In this document: piece after piece, positions 32,806-41,623 of the stretch
Layout of the letters: every line of letters starts with the position of its first letter
How positions within the stretch are numbered: position 1 is the first letter of the stretch
NCBI RefSeq assembly: GCF_022511585.1
Contig: NZ_JAKWBN010000012.1
Coordinates: 1 to 64,000, forward strand
Reading direction: 5' to 3'
Source of the DNA: Shimazuella soli
Lineage (GTDB): Bacteria > Bacillota > Bacilli > Thermoactinomycetales > Thermoactinomycetaceae
DNA: 64,000 bases
Program-made: the position numbers and the translations under genes
Notes under the pieces: model-generated
What the model was told of the DNA's origin: nothing
The model's database searches: none
Seen by the model: only the letters and a program-made list of their open reading frames with translations

Positions 32806-34716
32806 TTATTCTTTCCCTCCCTTCTCAGGGTCTTCAGGCTCTACATGATATCCTTTATCGTAATCAAAAGATCGAAGGAAGAGCGAAACGACAACTATGA
32901 TTAAACCAATAGCGGCAGCAGGAATACCTCTCACGATAAATCCAAACCCAGCGACAAAGAACCCAAGTGACATCAATATCGGGATATAGGAAGGAGATGG
33001 CATATGAATCGATCCAAGCGGTTCTGCAGGTGTCATCGATTTATTTCCAGCTTCTTTTTCCACCCATAGCGCATCAAATCCCCGAACAAGAGGAGTCTGT
33101 GCAAAGTTGTACTCAGGTGGTGGTGAAGGAATAGACCATTCCAATGTGCGGCCAAGTTCCCAAGCATCTGCTTTTGCTTTTTTTCCTTTTCGCAAGGTAT
33201 AGATAATGTTAATGAGGAAGAGGATTGTTCCGATGACCATACCTGCTACCCCGATGGAACTTAATTCATTCAATTTTTCTAAGCCCACATTCGTTTGATA
33301 TGTAAATACCCGACGAGGCATTCCGAATAATCCTAAGAAGTGTTGTGGGAAGAATGTCAAATGAAATCCGATCAAGAAAGTCCAAAAATGCCACTTCCCA
33401 AGGGTTTCATTCAACAACTTACCAAACATTTTGGGCCACCAGTAATAAATACCTGCAAATAAGCCAAACACGGTACCACCAACTAGTACATAGTGGAAGT
33501 GTGCTACAACAAAGTAACTATCTTGGTATTGAAAGTCAGCAGGAGGTAATGCCAGCATAACTCCGGTCATACCACCCATTACAAAAGTAGGGATGAATCC
33601 AACTGCCCAAAGCATTGGAGTTTTAAATTGAATTTCTCCACCCCACATAGTAAATAACCAGTTAAATACTTTTATCCCTGTCGGTACAGCAATCGCCATT
33701 GTTGCTACAGCAAAAACGGAGTTAGAAATTGGTCCCAAGCCTACTGTAAACATGTGGTGAACCCATACCATAAAACCGAGAAACCCAATTAGCACTGTCG
33801 CAAATACCATGGAATTGTATCCAAATAAACGTTTTTTCGAGAATGTGCTGATAACATCTGACATAACTCCAAAAGCAGGAAGGATAACAATATATACCTC
33901 TGGGTGTCCAAAAATCCAGAATAAGTGCTCCCAAATAACCGTGCTGCCACCCATAGTATAGTCGAAGAAGTTAGCACCAAACAATCGGTCAAACATAAGC
34001 ATAAGAAGGGCAACTGTCAGTGCTGGGAAAGCAAAGAGGATTAACCCGGATGTTACAAAAGCAGTCCAAGTAAACAAGGGAAGCCGTAAAAATGTCATTC
34101 CAGGTGCCCGTAAATTGATGACGGTAACTAAGAAGTTCAGACCACCAATCAGTGTTCCGATACCGGCTATCTGCAACCCAAGTACATAAAAATCAACACC
34201 AGGCCCTGGACTGTATTGGTTTAGAGCGAGTCCTGTATAGGAAGTCCAACCTGCATCAGGAGCTCCGCCAAAAATCCAACTTAAGTTCAGGAGCAAACCT
34301 CCCGAGAAAAATAACCAAAAACCGAGCGCGTTAACAAAAGGAAATGCAACATCACGCGCACCAATTTGCAGGGGTACAACCGCATTCATCAGTGCAAAAA
34401 TCATAGGCATTGCTGCCAAGAAAATCATGGTTGTACCATGCATGGTCAATAGTTCGTTAAAAGTACGCCCCACGAACAGATCATTTCCTGGCACAAACAA
34501 TTGTAAGCGCATAAATGTCGCTTCAATTCCACCGATGATAAAAAAGACCAAACCTGCCATCAAATAAAGAATACCGATCTTCTTATGGTCAACTGTAGTA
34601 AGCCAATCCCATGTACGACTTTTGCGTACACGCTCTTGAAACTGTTTGTTATAACCACCTGTAAATATTGCAGCTAAAAACAGTACAAGAACGAGAATTA
34701 CAATCAGCGTTCCCAA
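32806..34716 (-). CDS. ctaD: Cytochrome caa3 oxidase subunit I
   Basis: Subunit I holds haem a and the haem a3-CuB centre, where O2 is reduced and protons are pumped. The 636-residue product has twelve core helices plus a C-terminal extension with two more, typical of Bacillus CtaD. Seen are haem a His in LLTMHGTTMIF, CuB His with the cross-linked Tyr in FGHPEVYIVILP, the CuB pair VWVHHMFTVG, and the a3/a ligands in YFVVAHFHYVLVGG. AGGAGGGAC precedes the ATG. A 115-base gap with a small hairpin separates it from ctaC. Confidence 0.97.
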   Translation of the reverse strand: MGTLIVILVLVLFLAAIFTGGYNKQFQERVRKSRTWDWLTTVDHKKIGILYLMAGLVFFIIGGIEATFMRLQLFVPGNDLFVGRTFNELLTMHGTTMIFLAAMPMIFALMNAVVPLQIGARDVAFPFVNALGFWLFFSGGLLLNLSWIFGGAPDAGWTSYTGLALNQYSPGPGVDFYVLGLQIAGIGTLIGGLNFLVTVINLRAPGMTFLRLPLFTWTAFVTSGLILFAFPALTVALLMLMFDRLFGANFFDYTMGGSTVIWEHLFWIFGHPEVYIVILPAFGVMSDVISTFSKKRLFGYNSMVFATVLIGFLGFMVWVHHMFTVGLGPISNSVFAVATMAIAVPTGIKVFNWLFTMWGGEIQFKTPMLWAVGFIPTFVMGGMTGVMLALPPADFQYQDSYFVVAHFHYVLVGGTVFGLFAGIYYWWPKMFGKLLNETLGKWHFWTFLIGFHLTFFPQHFLGLFGMPRRVFTYQTNVGLEKLNELSSIGVAGMVIGTILFLINIIYTLRKGKKAKADAWELGRTLEWSIPSPPPEYNFAQTPLVRGFDALWVEKEAGNKSMTPAEPLGSIHMPSPSYIPILMSLGFFVAGFGFIVRGIPAAAIGLIIVVVSLFLRSFDYDKGYHVEPEDPEKGGKE

Positions 34717-34744
34717 GTAAAGTCCCTCCTTTTGAATAAAGAAT

Positions 34745-34762
34745 ATTTGCCGACTGGCAAAT
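34745..34762 (-). repeat. Small hairpin between ctaC and ctaD
   Basis: ATTTGCC / GGCAAAT (7 bp, loop of four) lies 28 bases upstream of the ctaD start, without a T tract. It may be an mRNA processing or stability element inside the operon. Confidence 0.4.
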
Positions 34763-34831
34763 CGTTGGAAGCAGACAGAGGATTAGTAGTACTTCTGTAA
34801 TTAAATTTTACTTCTCTCCAAGCAAGAGATC

Positions 34832-35836
34832 CTATTTTCTACTATCGAGATACTTGATAAGATCATTTAACTCATCTTTGTTTAAATAATCGATTTTAGG
34901 CATCAATGTACCCGGTTTCACAGCTTGAGGATTCTTTAGCCAAATTTTAATGTTCTCATCGTTATGTGGCAAAATTCCTGCGATTGTGGAACGAGTAGCA
35001 AATTTGTTCAAATTCGGTCCTTGAATATTTGGGTTTATCCCAGCGTGACAACCCATACAGTTTTGTTTAAAGATTTTTTCTCCATTTGCCTCAGAAGATG
35101 AAGCAGAAACAGAGGCAACAGGTTGTTTCATAGCAGCAAGCCACTTATCAAAATCTGCTTGTTTCTGTGCAAATACTTTAAAGTCCATCAAGGCATGTCC
35201 GGCACCACATAGCTCTGCACATTTTCCTTGATATACTTTAGCCTCTTGAGCGTCAAGTGTTAACGTATTTACACGTCCAGGTACTACGTCGACTTTACCG
35301 CCAAGGGACGGAATCCAAAATGCATGTAATACATCTTTTCCGTGAATACGGAAGAGAATCTTTTTACCAACTGGTATATGTACTTCTTGTGCAGTAGTAA
35401 TCCCATACTGAGGATACTTAAATTCCCACCAATATTGATGACCTGTTACATCAATGATAACGGTATCTTTTGCTGGCGGTTCTTTCGCCAAGTCAAATGT
35501 GTACTGAACAGTTGGGATAGCTAATGCTATCAATGCTGCAATAGGAATTACAGTCCAGATAATTTCCAACTTTGTGCTACCATGTACTTGTTCAGGCATT
35601 CTGTTTTGCCCTTTTCGTTTTCGATAGCGAACCAAGACATAGACATAAATGGTAATAACAATTACAAAAACGACGGTCATTAAACCGAGACTCCAGTAAA
35701 TCAGGTTCAGCTGAATCTTAGCTGCTGAACCTTTTGGATCGAGAACGCTTAGCGATGGATCACCGCTACAACCAGCTAATAGTAGCATTACTAGAGATAC
35801 GAGAAGTCCAATACGCCATACTCGAAGTCTTTCCAC
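34832..35836 (-). CDS. ctaC: Cytochrome caa3 oxidase subunit II with fused cytochrome c domain
   Basis: I place the start at the GTG at 35836, seven bases after AAGCGAGG; the upstream GTG at 35860 has no ribosome binding site. The 334-residue product is a lipoprotein (lipobox LLAGC, Cys23), with two membrane helices. The CuA domain has HAFWIPSLGG and CAELCGAGHALM. A C-terminal cytochrome c domain has haem motif CMGCH and axial Met in GTLMPK. The fused cytochrome defines the caa3 type, which takes electrons directly from the c-type chain. It follows ctaB by 27 bases and precedes ctaD. Confidence 0.96.
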   Translation of the reverse strand: MERLRVWRIGLLVSLVMLLLAGCSGDPSLSVLDPKGSAAKIQLNLIYWSLGLMTVVFVIVITIYVYVLVRYRKRKGQNRMPEQVHGSTKLEIIWTVIPIAALIALAIPTVQYTFDLAKEPPAKDTVIIDVTGHQYWWEFKYPQYGITTAQEVHIPVGKKILFRIHGKDVLHAFWIPSLGGKVDVVPGRVNTLTLDAQEAKVYQGKCAELCGAGHALMDFKVFAQKQADFDKWLAAMKQPVASVSASSSEANGEKIFKQNCMGCHAGINPNIQGPNLNKFATRSTIAGILPHNDENIKIWLKNPQAVKPGTLMPKIDYLNKDELNDLIKYLDSRK

Positions 35837-35863
35837 AGCCAAACCTCGCTTTCTACCCACATA

Positions 35864-36784
35864 CTAAAATATCTGTCTTACCAATACATCTACCAACATC
35901 ATAAAAAGAATGAAGGTAAGATAAAACAAAGAATACAAAAACATCTGTTTTGACCACGCATCTTCATCTTGCCTCGAAAAACCTTTTATAGCTAAAAACC
36001 CATAGATAATATCAAGGATAATAGCTGTTATCAGAAAAGTCCATCCCACGGCATTCGTTGCAAAGAGAAGAATTGTAGCAGGTATCAACAAAATCGTGAA
36101 AATCAGTATTTGTTTCTTGGTTTCGCTACTTCCTTTTACTACAGGTAACATCGGAATACCAGCGGCCCTGTATTCCTCCGATTTACGCATTGCAAGAGCA
36201 AAGAAGTGTGGAGGTTGCCAAAGGAATAAGATGAAAAAGAGCGCCCAAGCGGCTGTGTCCAAACTTCCCGTTACTGCAACCCAACCTATCACTGGAGGAA
36301 CTGCACCAGATACCCCACCTATAACTGTATTCCATGTGCTTGTTCGTTTTAACCACATGGTGTAAATAAATACATATACTGCAAAACCTATAAAACCAAG
36401 AACTGCTGCTAAAATATTCACGCCAAATGCTAAAATAAGATGCCCTAAAACAGTAAGAATTATCCCGTAAATAAGTGCTGTACGTGGTTTCATTCTACCA
36501 CTTGCTACGGCACGTATACGAGTCCTTTCCATATGGGGATCAATATCCCTGTCATAGAAATTATTTAAAGTACATCCTCCTGCTATAACCAAAGCTGTAC
36601 CAACCATTGTATAGATAAATACCATCCATCCAAAAGAATGGGTATACCCTGCCGCCAGTAAATATCCTGTAAATGTGGCTAGTAAGTTAGAAGCATTAAT
36701 ACCAGGTTTGGTTATATCTATAAAATCTTTCCAAATATCAGCTAGTGTATGCGGGGTTATATAACGTTCAGCGGATCTTTCCAT
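35864..36784 (-). CDS. ctaB: Protohaem IX farnesyltransferase (haem O synthase)
   Basis: CtaB farnesylates haem B to haem O, the first step to haem A. AAGGAGG precedes the ATG at 36784; an in-frame start 11 codons upstream is discarded. The 306-residue membrane protein has about nine helices. The two prenyltransferase Asp motifs are NNFYDRDIDPHMERT and the later block containing EYRAAGIPMLP. It is first in the cluster ctaB-C-D-E-F-M. ctaA, for the next step, is not in the window. An imperfect palindrome at 36852-36889 upstream could control the cluster. Confidence 0.95.
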   Translation of the reverse strand: MERSAERYITPHTLADIWKDFIDITKPGINASNLLATFTGYLLAAGYTHSFGWMVFIYTMVGTALVIAGGCTLNNFYDRDIDPHMERTRIRAVASGRMKPRTALIYGIILTVLGHLILAFGVNILAAVLGFIGFAVYVFIYTMWLKRTSTWNTVIGGVSGAVPPVIGWVAVTGSLDTAAWALFFILFLWQPPHFFALAMRKSEEYRAAGIPMLPVVKGSSETKKQILIFTILLIPATILLFATNAVGWTFLITAIILDIIYGFLAIKGFSRQDEDAWSKQMFLYSLFYLTFILFMMLVDVLVRQIF

Positions 36785-36851
36785 CGTTCTTACCTCCTTC
36801 CCAAGAAACACAGGCAAAATAAATTGGTTAATTAGGTTATAACATACAAAA

Positions 36852-36889
36852 AATGTAATATCACAGACGAATCGTCTATGACTTACATT
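36852..36889. promoter_or_regulatory. Imperfect palindrome upstream of ctaB
   Basis: Outer arms AATGTAA / TTACATT and inner arms AGACGA / TCGTCT around a single central base, with near-matching bases between them. It lies about 70-105 bases before the ctaB start, just upstream of a possible promoter. No T tract follows, so a regulator site is likelier than a terminator. Confidence 0.45.
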
Positions 36890-37111
36890 CTCTTGAGGAG
36901 AATATGGGACAAAACAAATACACGCCTAATATCATCATCATTTTAGATGATTCATATCATAATCGCAAGAGAGGAATGAAACTGGGCAGACCACAGAACG
37001 GGAATTTACTCTAGGATTCCATCATCAGGAAATGCAGTTGTCGTAAATTAGACACATATCAGCTATTTATTTGTCAAATTATTAGAAATCGAATACCACC
37101 TTGTTGGAATC

Positions 37112-37147
37112 AAAAATCCCCGTTAACTTCTGTCAACAGGGATTTTT
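37112..37147 (-). terminator. Terminator of codY
   Basis: Stem AAAAATCCC-GTT / AAC-GGGATTTTT lies about 20 bases beyond the codY stop and has T runs on both ends. Confidence 0.8.
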
Positions 37148-37167
37148 ATGATATTGCTAAATAAACA

Positions 37168-37947
37168 CTAGTGACGTGCTTTCTCCAAAGCAGGCAGCAA
37201 TCTAGGATTTAAAATCTTGATATAGGTACCTTTCATTCCTAGAGAACGAGATTCTACGACACCAGCACTTTCTAGTTTTCGAAGTGCATTGACGATCACA
37301 GAACGTGTAATACCTACACGATCAGCGATTTTACTAGCAACTAGTAAACCTTCCAAACCATCCAACTCATTGAAAATGTGTTCAGCGGCTTCCAATTCAC
37401 TAAAAGATAGCGAATTAATTGCCAATTGTACAACTGCGCGACTACGGGCTTCTTCTTCCACTTGGCCAGCACGTTCACGTAAAATTTCCATTCCTACAAC
37501 GTTAGCACCATACTCAGCAAGGATTAGATCATCATCTACAAACTCTTCTTCTACACGAGAGAGAAGCAATGTACCCAAATGATCTCCACCACTGATAATT
37601 GGTACAACTGTTGTAAATGCTTTTGCAAATTGACCTTTTAATTCTGTTGGATATGCAGTGTATGGGCTATCGATACCTAAATTAGACATTGTTTTGCCCA
37701 CTTCCATCAGCAAACCAGCAAATTCATTTGGAAAAGTTCGTTTTTCTATATATTCATTCATGCGCTCATTGTCAAACTCGTGATTAATGGCTAACCCTAA
37801 CATCTGACCTTCTGGATTAACCACATAAATGTTTGCACCGATAACATCACAAAGTGCTTGAGCCACCTCATCAAAATCGACAAGATTGTGACCTGCATTT
37901 TTTTGAAGTATTTTTGAAATTCTACGTGTTTTACTTAGTAAATTCAT
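37168..37947 (-). CDS. codY: GTP- and branched-chain-amino-acid-sensing repressor CodY
   Basis: CodY senses Ile, Leu, Val and GTP and represses stationary-phase and nutrient genes. The 259-residue product has exactly the length of B. subtilis CodY. The GAF sensor begins [15 protein letters not shown], and the C-terminal winged helix-turn-helix includes [21 protein letters not shown] family block [13 protein letters not shown] follows. GGGAGG precedes the ATG. In B. subtilis codY follows clpQY; here it stands alone with its own terminator. Convincing CodY boxes (AATTTTCWGAAAATT) were sought in the window and not found. Confidence 0.97.
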   Translation of the reverse strand: MNLLSKTRRISKILQKNAGHNLVDFDEVAQALCDVIGANIYVVNPEGQMLGLAINHEFDNERMNEYIEKRTFPNEFAGLLMEVGKTMSNLGIDSPYTAYPTELKGQFAKAFTTVVPIISGGDHLGTLLLSRVEEEFVDDDLILAEYGANVVGMEILRERAGQVEEEARSRAVVQLAINSLSFSELEAAEHIFNELDGLEGLLVASKIADRVGITRSVIVNALRKLESAGVVESRSLGMKGTYIKILNPRLLPALEKARH

Positions 37948-38171
37948 GTGTTTTCCTCCCTATTAACCATTACCCTTACTATTTATTTTGTCATAAAATA
38001 TATCGTTATCCGAAATATTTTATGGAAAAATTTTGTTGCGGTAATTGAATTATTGAGTTTTTTTCATCCACTGCACCTACACCATTATCCGTTATTTGGC
38101 GGAACAGGCAAATTGGTTTTTGTGAACATTTTTTGAATTTCACTTGATTTTCTTATTTTTGACCAATTTTT

Positions 38172-38702
38172 TTAAAGGAAAGTTGAAAGAGATGGTCTCC
38201 ATAAGATTATTTCCACTTTTCCACTAATTAAACCATAAGGCACCAAACCAACACTCTGATAGCGGCTGTCTCGACTGGCATAACGATGACGATTATCGCC
38301 CATCACAAACACGGTACCAGAGAGAACTTTAACCGGAGCAAAGTCACCATCTTCAATAGATACATCGATATAAGGCTCATTTGCTAACTTCCCATTACGA
38401 TAGAGTTGTCCATTTTTCACTTCAATTGTGTCACCTGGAACACCAACTACTCGCTTTACTAGATACCTTCCTTTTTCTTCAGGATCTTCAAATGTAATCA
38501 CATCCCCCCTGTGTGGTTTGCCAAAGAGCAGATCCCACTTGTTAACCAGCAAACGGTCGCCATTTTGAAGGGTAGGTCGCATGGACGTACCATTCACAAC
38601 TGATAACGAAATAACAAACTGATTAACCAAAATTACAATTGCTAGCACAAAGAGGAAAACAAATCCCCAGACAATGGAACGCTTAGCAACTACATATTGC
38701 AT
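38172..38702 (-). CDS. lepB: Type I signal peptidase
   Basis: This enzyme cuts signal peptides from exported proteins at the outer face of the membrane. The 176-residue product has one N-terminal membrane anchor (about 11-32). Catalytic Ser40 lies in NGTSMRPTL, general-base Lys83 in YLVKRVVGVPGD, and a box E motif is GDNRHRYASRDSR. The one-anchor layout and length match SipS/SipT of Bacillus. The start overlaps the end of the DUF402 gene by 13 bases, so the two are cotranscribed. It probably processes secreted proteins such as those encoded at 9272 and 46631. Confidence 0.95.
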   Translation of the reverse strand: MQYVVAKRSIVWGFVFLFVLAIVILVNQFVISLSVVNGTSMRPTLQNGDRLLVNKWDLLFGKPHRGDVITFEDPEEKGRYLVKRVVGVPGDTIEVKNGQLYRNGKLANEPYIDVSIEDGDFAPVKVLSGTVFVMGDNRHRYASRDSRYQSVGLVPYGLISGKVEIILWRPSLSTFL

Positions 38703-39256
38703 CTTCCATTCACCCCTGATAATTCAAGGGAAAGATACTGATGATACCAGTGTGATGCAAATTCTTTGGTAAACGGGATTTTTCCTTTTTTTACCCATGT
38801 TGTCAACTGCTTCACTGCTAATTCCACTCTTTTCAAAATGGAGTTAGGATAGGAATACTTCTGGCTATTTTCCACAAATTCATGCTCATCTACCACTTTA
38901 AAACTCTGGTTCGGCCTAACGATCAAATCGATATCATAATCAATGTAACTGATACAAGCATTTTCTCGATCCATACAAAACGGAGATGCTATGTTGCAAT
39001 AATAAGAAACCAAACGTTTGTTATATCGATAAATCATGACTATATTCCACCACTCTTCTGGAAAAAACAGAGCAATAGAAAGACCTGGATAAGTATGAAT
39101 TCTACCATCAGACTCAGTTACCTTCGGATGATAGTTGGAAACAATTAGAATTTCATCGGATGATAAGACTTTTGACCCTTTCCACTGTCGATGAAATTCA
39201 CCGCCATGTTTATAGCTGTTTATGTCAATTACCTCACCCACTTGAAATGGAATCAT
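38690..39256 (-). CDS. DUF402 nucleoside tri-/diphosphatase-like protein (YgaC-like)
   Basis: The 188-residue product has the DUF402 blocks VIDINSYKHGGEFHRQW, VTESDGR, SPFCMDREN and a conserved acidic cluster YIDYDIDLIVRPN. The C-terminal FASHWYHQYLSLE also fits. Related proteins in staphylococci (Ntdp) hydrolyse nucleoside tri- and diphosphates. B. subtilis YgaC lies in the same neighbourhood of the chromosome, which supports an orthologous relation. It overlaps the signal peptidase gene by 13 bases. Confidence 0.88.
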   Translation of the reverse strand: MIPFQVGEVIDINSYKHGGEFHRQWKGSKVLSSDEILIVSNYHPKVTESDGRIHTYPGLSIALFFPEEWWNIVMIYRYNKRLVSYYCNIASPFCMDRENACISYIDYDIDLIVRPNQSFKVVDEHEFVENSQKYSYPNSILKRVELAVKQLTTWVKKGKIPFTKEFASHWYHQYLSLELSGVNGRCNM

Positions 39257-39343
39257 CTTCTTGTCTCTCCCTAGTCATGTCTTTAGTCTCTTTATTTCCA
39301 ATAACACAAGTTTCTAAAACCTAAAAATCAGAATTATTTTTTT

Positions 39344-39383
39344 CAAAAAAAAAACCTTAACTACTCTTTTTATAGCTAAGGTT
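39344..39383 (-). terminator. Terminator of proC
   Basis: Stem AACCTTA / TAAGGTT followed on the minus strand by a run of nine or more Ts (39344-39352), 28 bases beyond the proC stop. Confidence 0.85.
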
Positions 39384-39410
39384 CAAAAAATAACAATGAG
39401 TATTATATTT

Positions 39411-40229
39411 CTATTTCATACACACGGCTTCTCCCATTTCTTTAGAACGCTTTGTAGCTGCTTCTATCGTTTTTTCCAGTCCTTCGATAAATTTATATTC
39501 TTTCATCACTTGTAAACCAGCAGCTGTTGTCCCACCCTCTGATGTTATCTCTTGTCTTAATACTTCTGGTTTTTTCTCTGTTTCCATCAACATATGGGAA
39601 GCACCTATTAATGTTTGAAGGATTAATTGCCTAGAAACGTTACGCGGCAAACCAACTTTCTGTGCTGCCAATTCTAAACCTTCCACCATCAAATAAAAAT
39701 AAGCGGGTCCACTGCCTGATAGACCTGTGACAGCATCCATTAAATGTTCTTCTAATACAACTACTGTACCTACGCCTTGAAAAATCTTTTCTGCTCGCTT
39801 CATATCTTCATTTGAAGCATATTTTCCTGCGGTTATAGCAGTAGCAGACATTCCGATAGTACTAGAAGTATTGGGCATAGAGCGAATCACAGAAATTTCT
39901 TCGTTAAAAAAAGATTCAATATGACTAGTAGGAATACCAGCAATCACAGAAATAATCTGCTGACCACGTCTAAACTTAGGTCCCCATTCTGCCAGCGTCT
40001 CATTTGCGACTTGTGGTTTTACAGCCAAAATAATCACATCTGCTGATAGTAACATAGCTTTTTGTTCGGCAATATCCGGTAGTTGGTATCGCTCAGTTAG
40101 ATACTGCAAACGGTGTTGGTTACTCTTATTGATAAAGGCAATATCTTTTGACTTTACATCTTCATGGGCTAACAATCCTATTAATAATGCTTCGGCAATA
40201 GCCCCTGCTCCAATAAAACTGATTTTCAT
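39411..40229 (-). CDS. proC: Pyrroline-5-carboxylate reductase
   Basis: ProC reduces pyrroline-5-carboxylate to proline with NAD(P)H, the last step of proline synthesis. The 272-residue product has the nucleotide-binding start ISFIGAGAIAEALL. Further blocks are AVKPQV, SVIAGIP, RSMPNT and the C-terminal helix bundle with GLSGSGPAYFYLM and EITSEGGTTAAGL. Length is normal. GAAAGGAG precedes the ATG. A T-box leader with a proline specifier lies directly upstream, so expression should rise when tRNA-Pro is uncharged. Confidence 0.97.
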   Translation of the reverse strand: MKISFIGAGAIAEALLIGLLAHEDVKSKDIAFINKSNQHRLQYLTERYQLPDIAEQKAMLLSADVIILAVKPQVANETLAEWGPKFRRGQQIISVIAGIPTSHIESFFNEEISVIRSMPNTSSTIGMSATAITAGKYASNEDMKRAEKIFQGVGTVVVLEEHLMDAVTGLSGSGPAYFYLMVEGLELAAQKVGLPRNVSRQLILQTLIGASHMLMETEKKPEVLRQEITSEGGTTAAGLQVMKEYKFIEGLEKTIEAATKRSKEMGEAVCMK

Positions 40230-40244
40230 CGGAACTGACTCCTT

Positions 40245-40475
40245 TCTATAATAAAAAACTCTTTCATCCTAAGGACGAAAGAGTTACTCACGTGGTACCA
40301 CCTTAATTTATGCCGTGTTAACGACACCTTACAGTCAGATATCGGCAGACTCAGCCGCAGACTTTCATCTGATACTCCAAAGGTGGGTTCTGATTCATAC
40401 CTTGGCAAACCTTCCAGCCTAGGGTTTGCTCTCTGTACAAAAGCGAAAATCATACTAGCCTTTATCGTTGTATCC
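40245..40475 (-). promoter_or_regulatory. T-box riboswitch (proline) of proC
   Basis: The minus strand has the conserved antiterminator AAGGTGGTACCACG (40291-40304), followed by a terminator stem AACTCTTTC / GAAAGAGTT (40257-40285) with a T run. The upstream stem I part has the AGAGAGC element (near 40430). A specifier loop GAACCCACC puts the codon CCC (40385-40387) before a purine. CCC or the overlapping CCA both encode proline, in agreement with the proC gene downstream. Confidence 0.92.
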
Positions 40476-40524
40476 AAGAAATTATTAGTTTAACTACTAT
40501 TATGGTCATGTTTCCCTTTATACG

Positions 40525-41205
40525 TCAAGATTTTTTCAATACTGTCCCTACTTTCCATATCCAAGGAACATACAAAAGAAGCATAACAGAAAGTAACAAA
40601 AACACAAAAACACCTAAATGAGATGCAAACAAACTACCAATAAGGACCGCACTCCAAATAAAAAATGACCAATAGCTAAATACAAGCGGAATCTCCTTTG
40701 TTTGAAACATCACAATCGTGTAAATAAGGCCACCTATAGACAAACTAGTAGGAATAAAGATTCCACTTAGATGGGATAGAGATTGATCCCATACTGTTAA
40801 GGTTTGATGAGCAGATTCAGCTGGAATAGTCATTAACCACTCCATTAATGTTGGCATGAGTAAAATTTCGATTAAAAGATATAAGGTGCTAGCACATAGC
40901 GCTACTACGCTAATAAACCATGCCATTTGTAAAATAGGCCGATAAGTTCGATTTAAATGAAAAAAAAGCATCGTAAATACAAAACAAATAGCGAAGAGAG
41001 CTGCAAAAGTTAAACTCCAAGCAATTTGAACCATCACATAATTATCCGAAATATAATGAAATCGTTCCGATAACGAACCGCAGCAAACATCTACTAAAAC
41101 AAACAAAATCGGAAAAACAGATAAAAATACAAGACCAGCAGAGGTACGAAAACTCCACAAAAAGAATGTTTTATTCTCTACTATTGCTTCCATCTTTCTT
41201 CTCAT
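40525..41205 (-). CDS. Polytopic membrane protein, not recognised
   Basis: AAAGGAGAGG precedes the ATG at 41205; an in-frame start ten codons earlier is rejected. The 226-residue product has about seven hydrophobic segments, beginning near residues 20-40 (SAGLVFLSVFPILFVLVDVC). A short loop with CCGSLSERFHY and a basic C-terminus (KVGTVLKKS) are seen. No conserved motif of a known transporter is visible. It stands between the proC T-box and a small gene on the other strand. Function unknown. Confidence 0.7.
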   Translation of the reverse strand: MRRKMEAIVENKTFFLWSFRTSAGLVFLSVFPILFVLVDVCCGSLSERFHYISDNYVMVQIAWSLTFAALFAICFVFTMLFFHLNRTYRPILQMAWFISVVALCASTLYLLIEILLMPTLMEWLMTIPAESAHQTLTVWDQSLSHLSGIFIPTSLSIGGLIYTIVMFQTKEIPLVFSYWSFFIWSAVLIGSLFASHLGVFVFLLLSVMLLLYVPWIWKVGTVLKKS

Positions 41206-41334
41206 TGAAACCTCTCCTTTCTCTTGTATTACCATTTTTTCGCTTTTTCTGATAACTAAACCTATAACTTGAAAAATTTTCTGTATGGAGTACCCCTATT
41301 ATCTCACATACTGATAAATGAGGTGATGAAAAAA

Positions 41335-41520
41335 ATGTATTTTGGAAGAGATTTGGAAGAATTGAGTACGATCCCCATGAAAAACTGGGAGATAGATGAA
41401 TTATCTTATCACCATTATATGCTCTCGCAGATGTCTCCACTAATGAATGAACAAGGAGTAAATCTCCATCATCAGGTTATAGATGAAATCATGAAAAGAA
41501 GCAATCAAACCCGCCCTTAA
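41335..41520 (+). CDS. Small soluble protein of 61 residues, not recognised
   Basis: GAGGTG at about 41320-41325 supports the ATG at 41335; ATGs at 41326 and 41269 are less likely. The product MYFGRDLEELS... is polar, with a His/Tyr-rich middle (ELSYHHYMLSQMS) and a helical C-terminus (QVIDEIMKRSN). The length and the charge pattern suggest a small conserved protein of spore-formers, but I cannot name the family. A strong hairpin follows. Confidence 0.6.
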   Translation: MYFGRDLEELSTIPMKNWEIDELSYHHYMLSQMSPLMNEQGVNLHHQVIDEIMKRSNQTRP

Positions 41521-41528
41521 ACCCATAG

Positions 41529-41603
41529 AAAAGAGCCTCCATGAAACTTAACCTAAGTGGCTAGTCCCTAACGATTGCAGGCAGTTGATGGAAGCTCTTT
41601 TTT
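41529..41603. terminator. Long bidirectional terminator
   Basis: Arms AAAAGAGC-C-TCCAT / ATGGA-A-GCTCTTTT enclose a 45-base internal region. It lies between convergent stops at 41520 and 41624 and has A/T runs on both sides. Confidence 0.75.
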
Positions 41604-41623
41604 GATCTATTTCGTAATGATTG

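Larger units (their letters stand above)
36785..37167. other. Intergenic region between codY and ctaB
   Basis: About 380 bases. It holds the ctaB ribosome binding site, a -10-like TATAAC near 36838, a long imperfect palindrome at 36852-36889, and the codY terminator at 37112-37147. The stretch 36900-37110 shows nothing that I can name. Confidence 0.5.

Noticed and set aside
39310-39350. AT-rich AAAATCAGAATTATT as a CodY box
   Set aside because: Only about 10 of 15 positions match the CodY consensus, and it lies downstream of proC rather than at a promoter.
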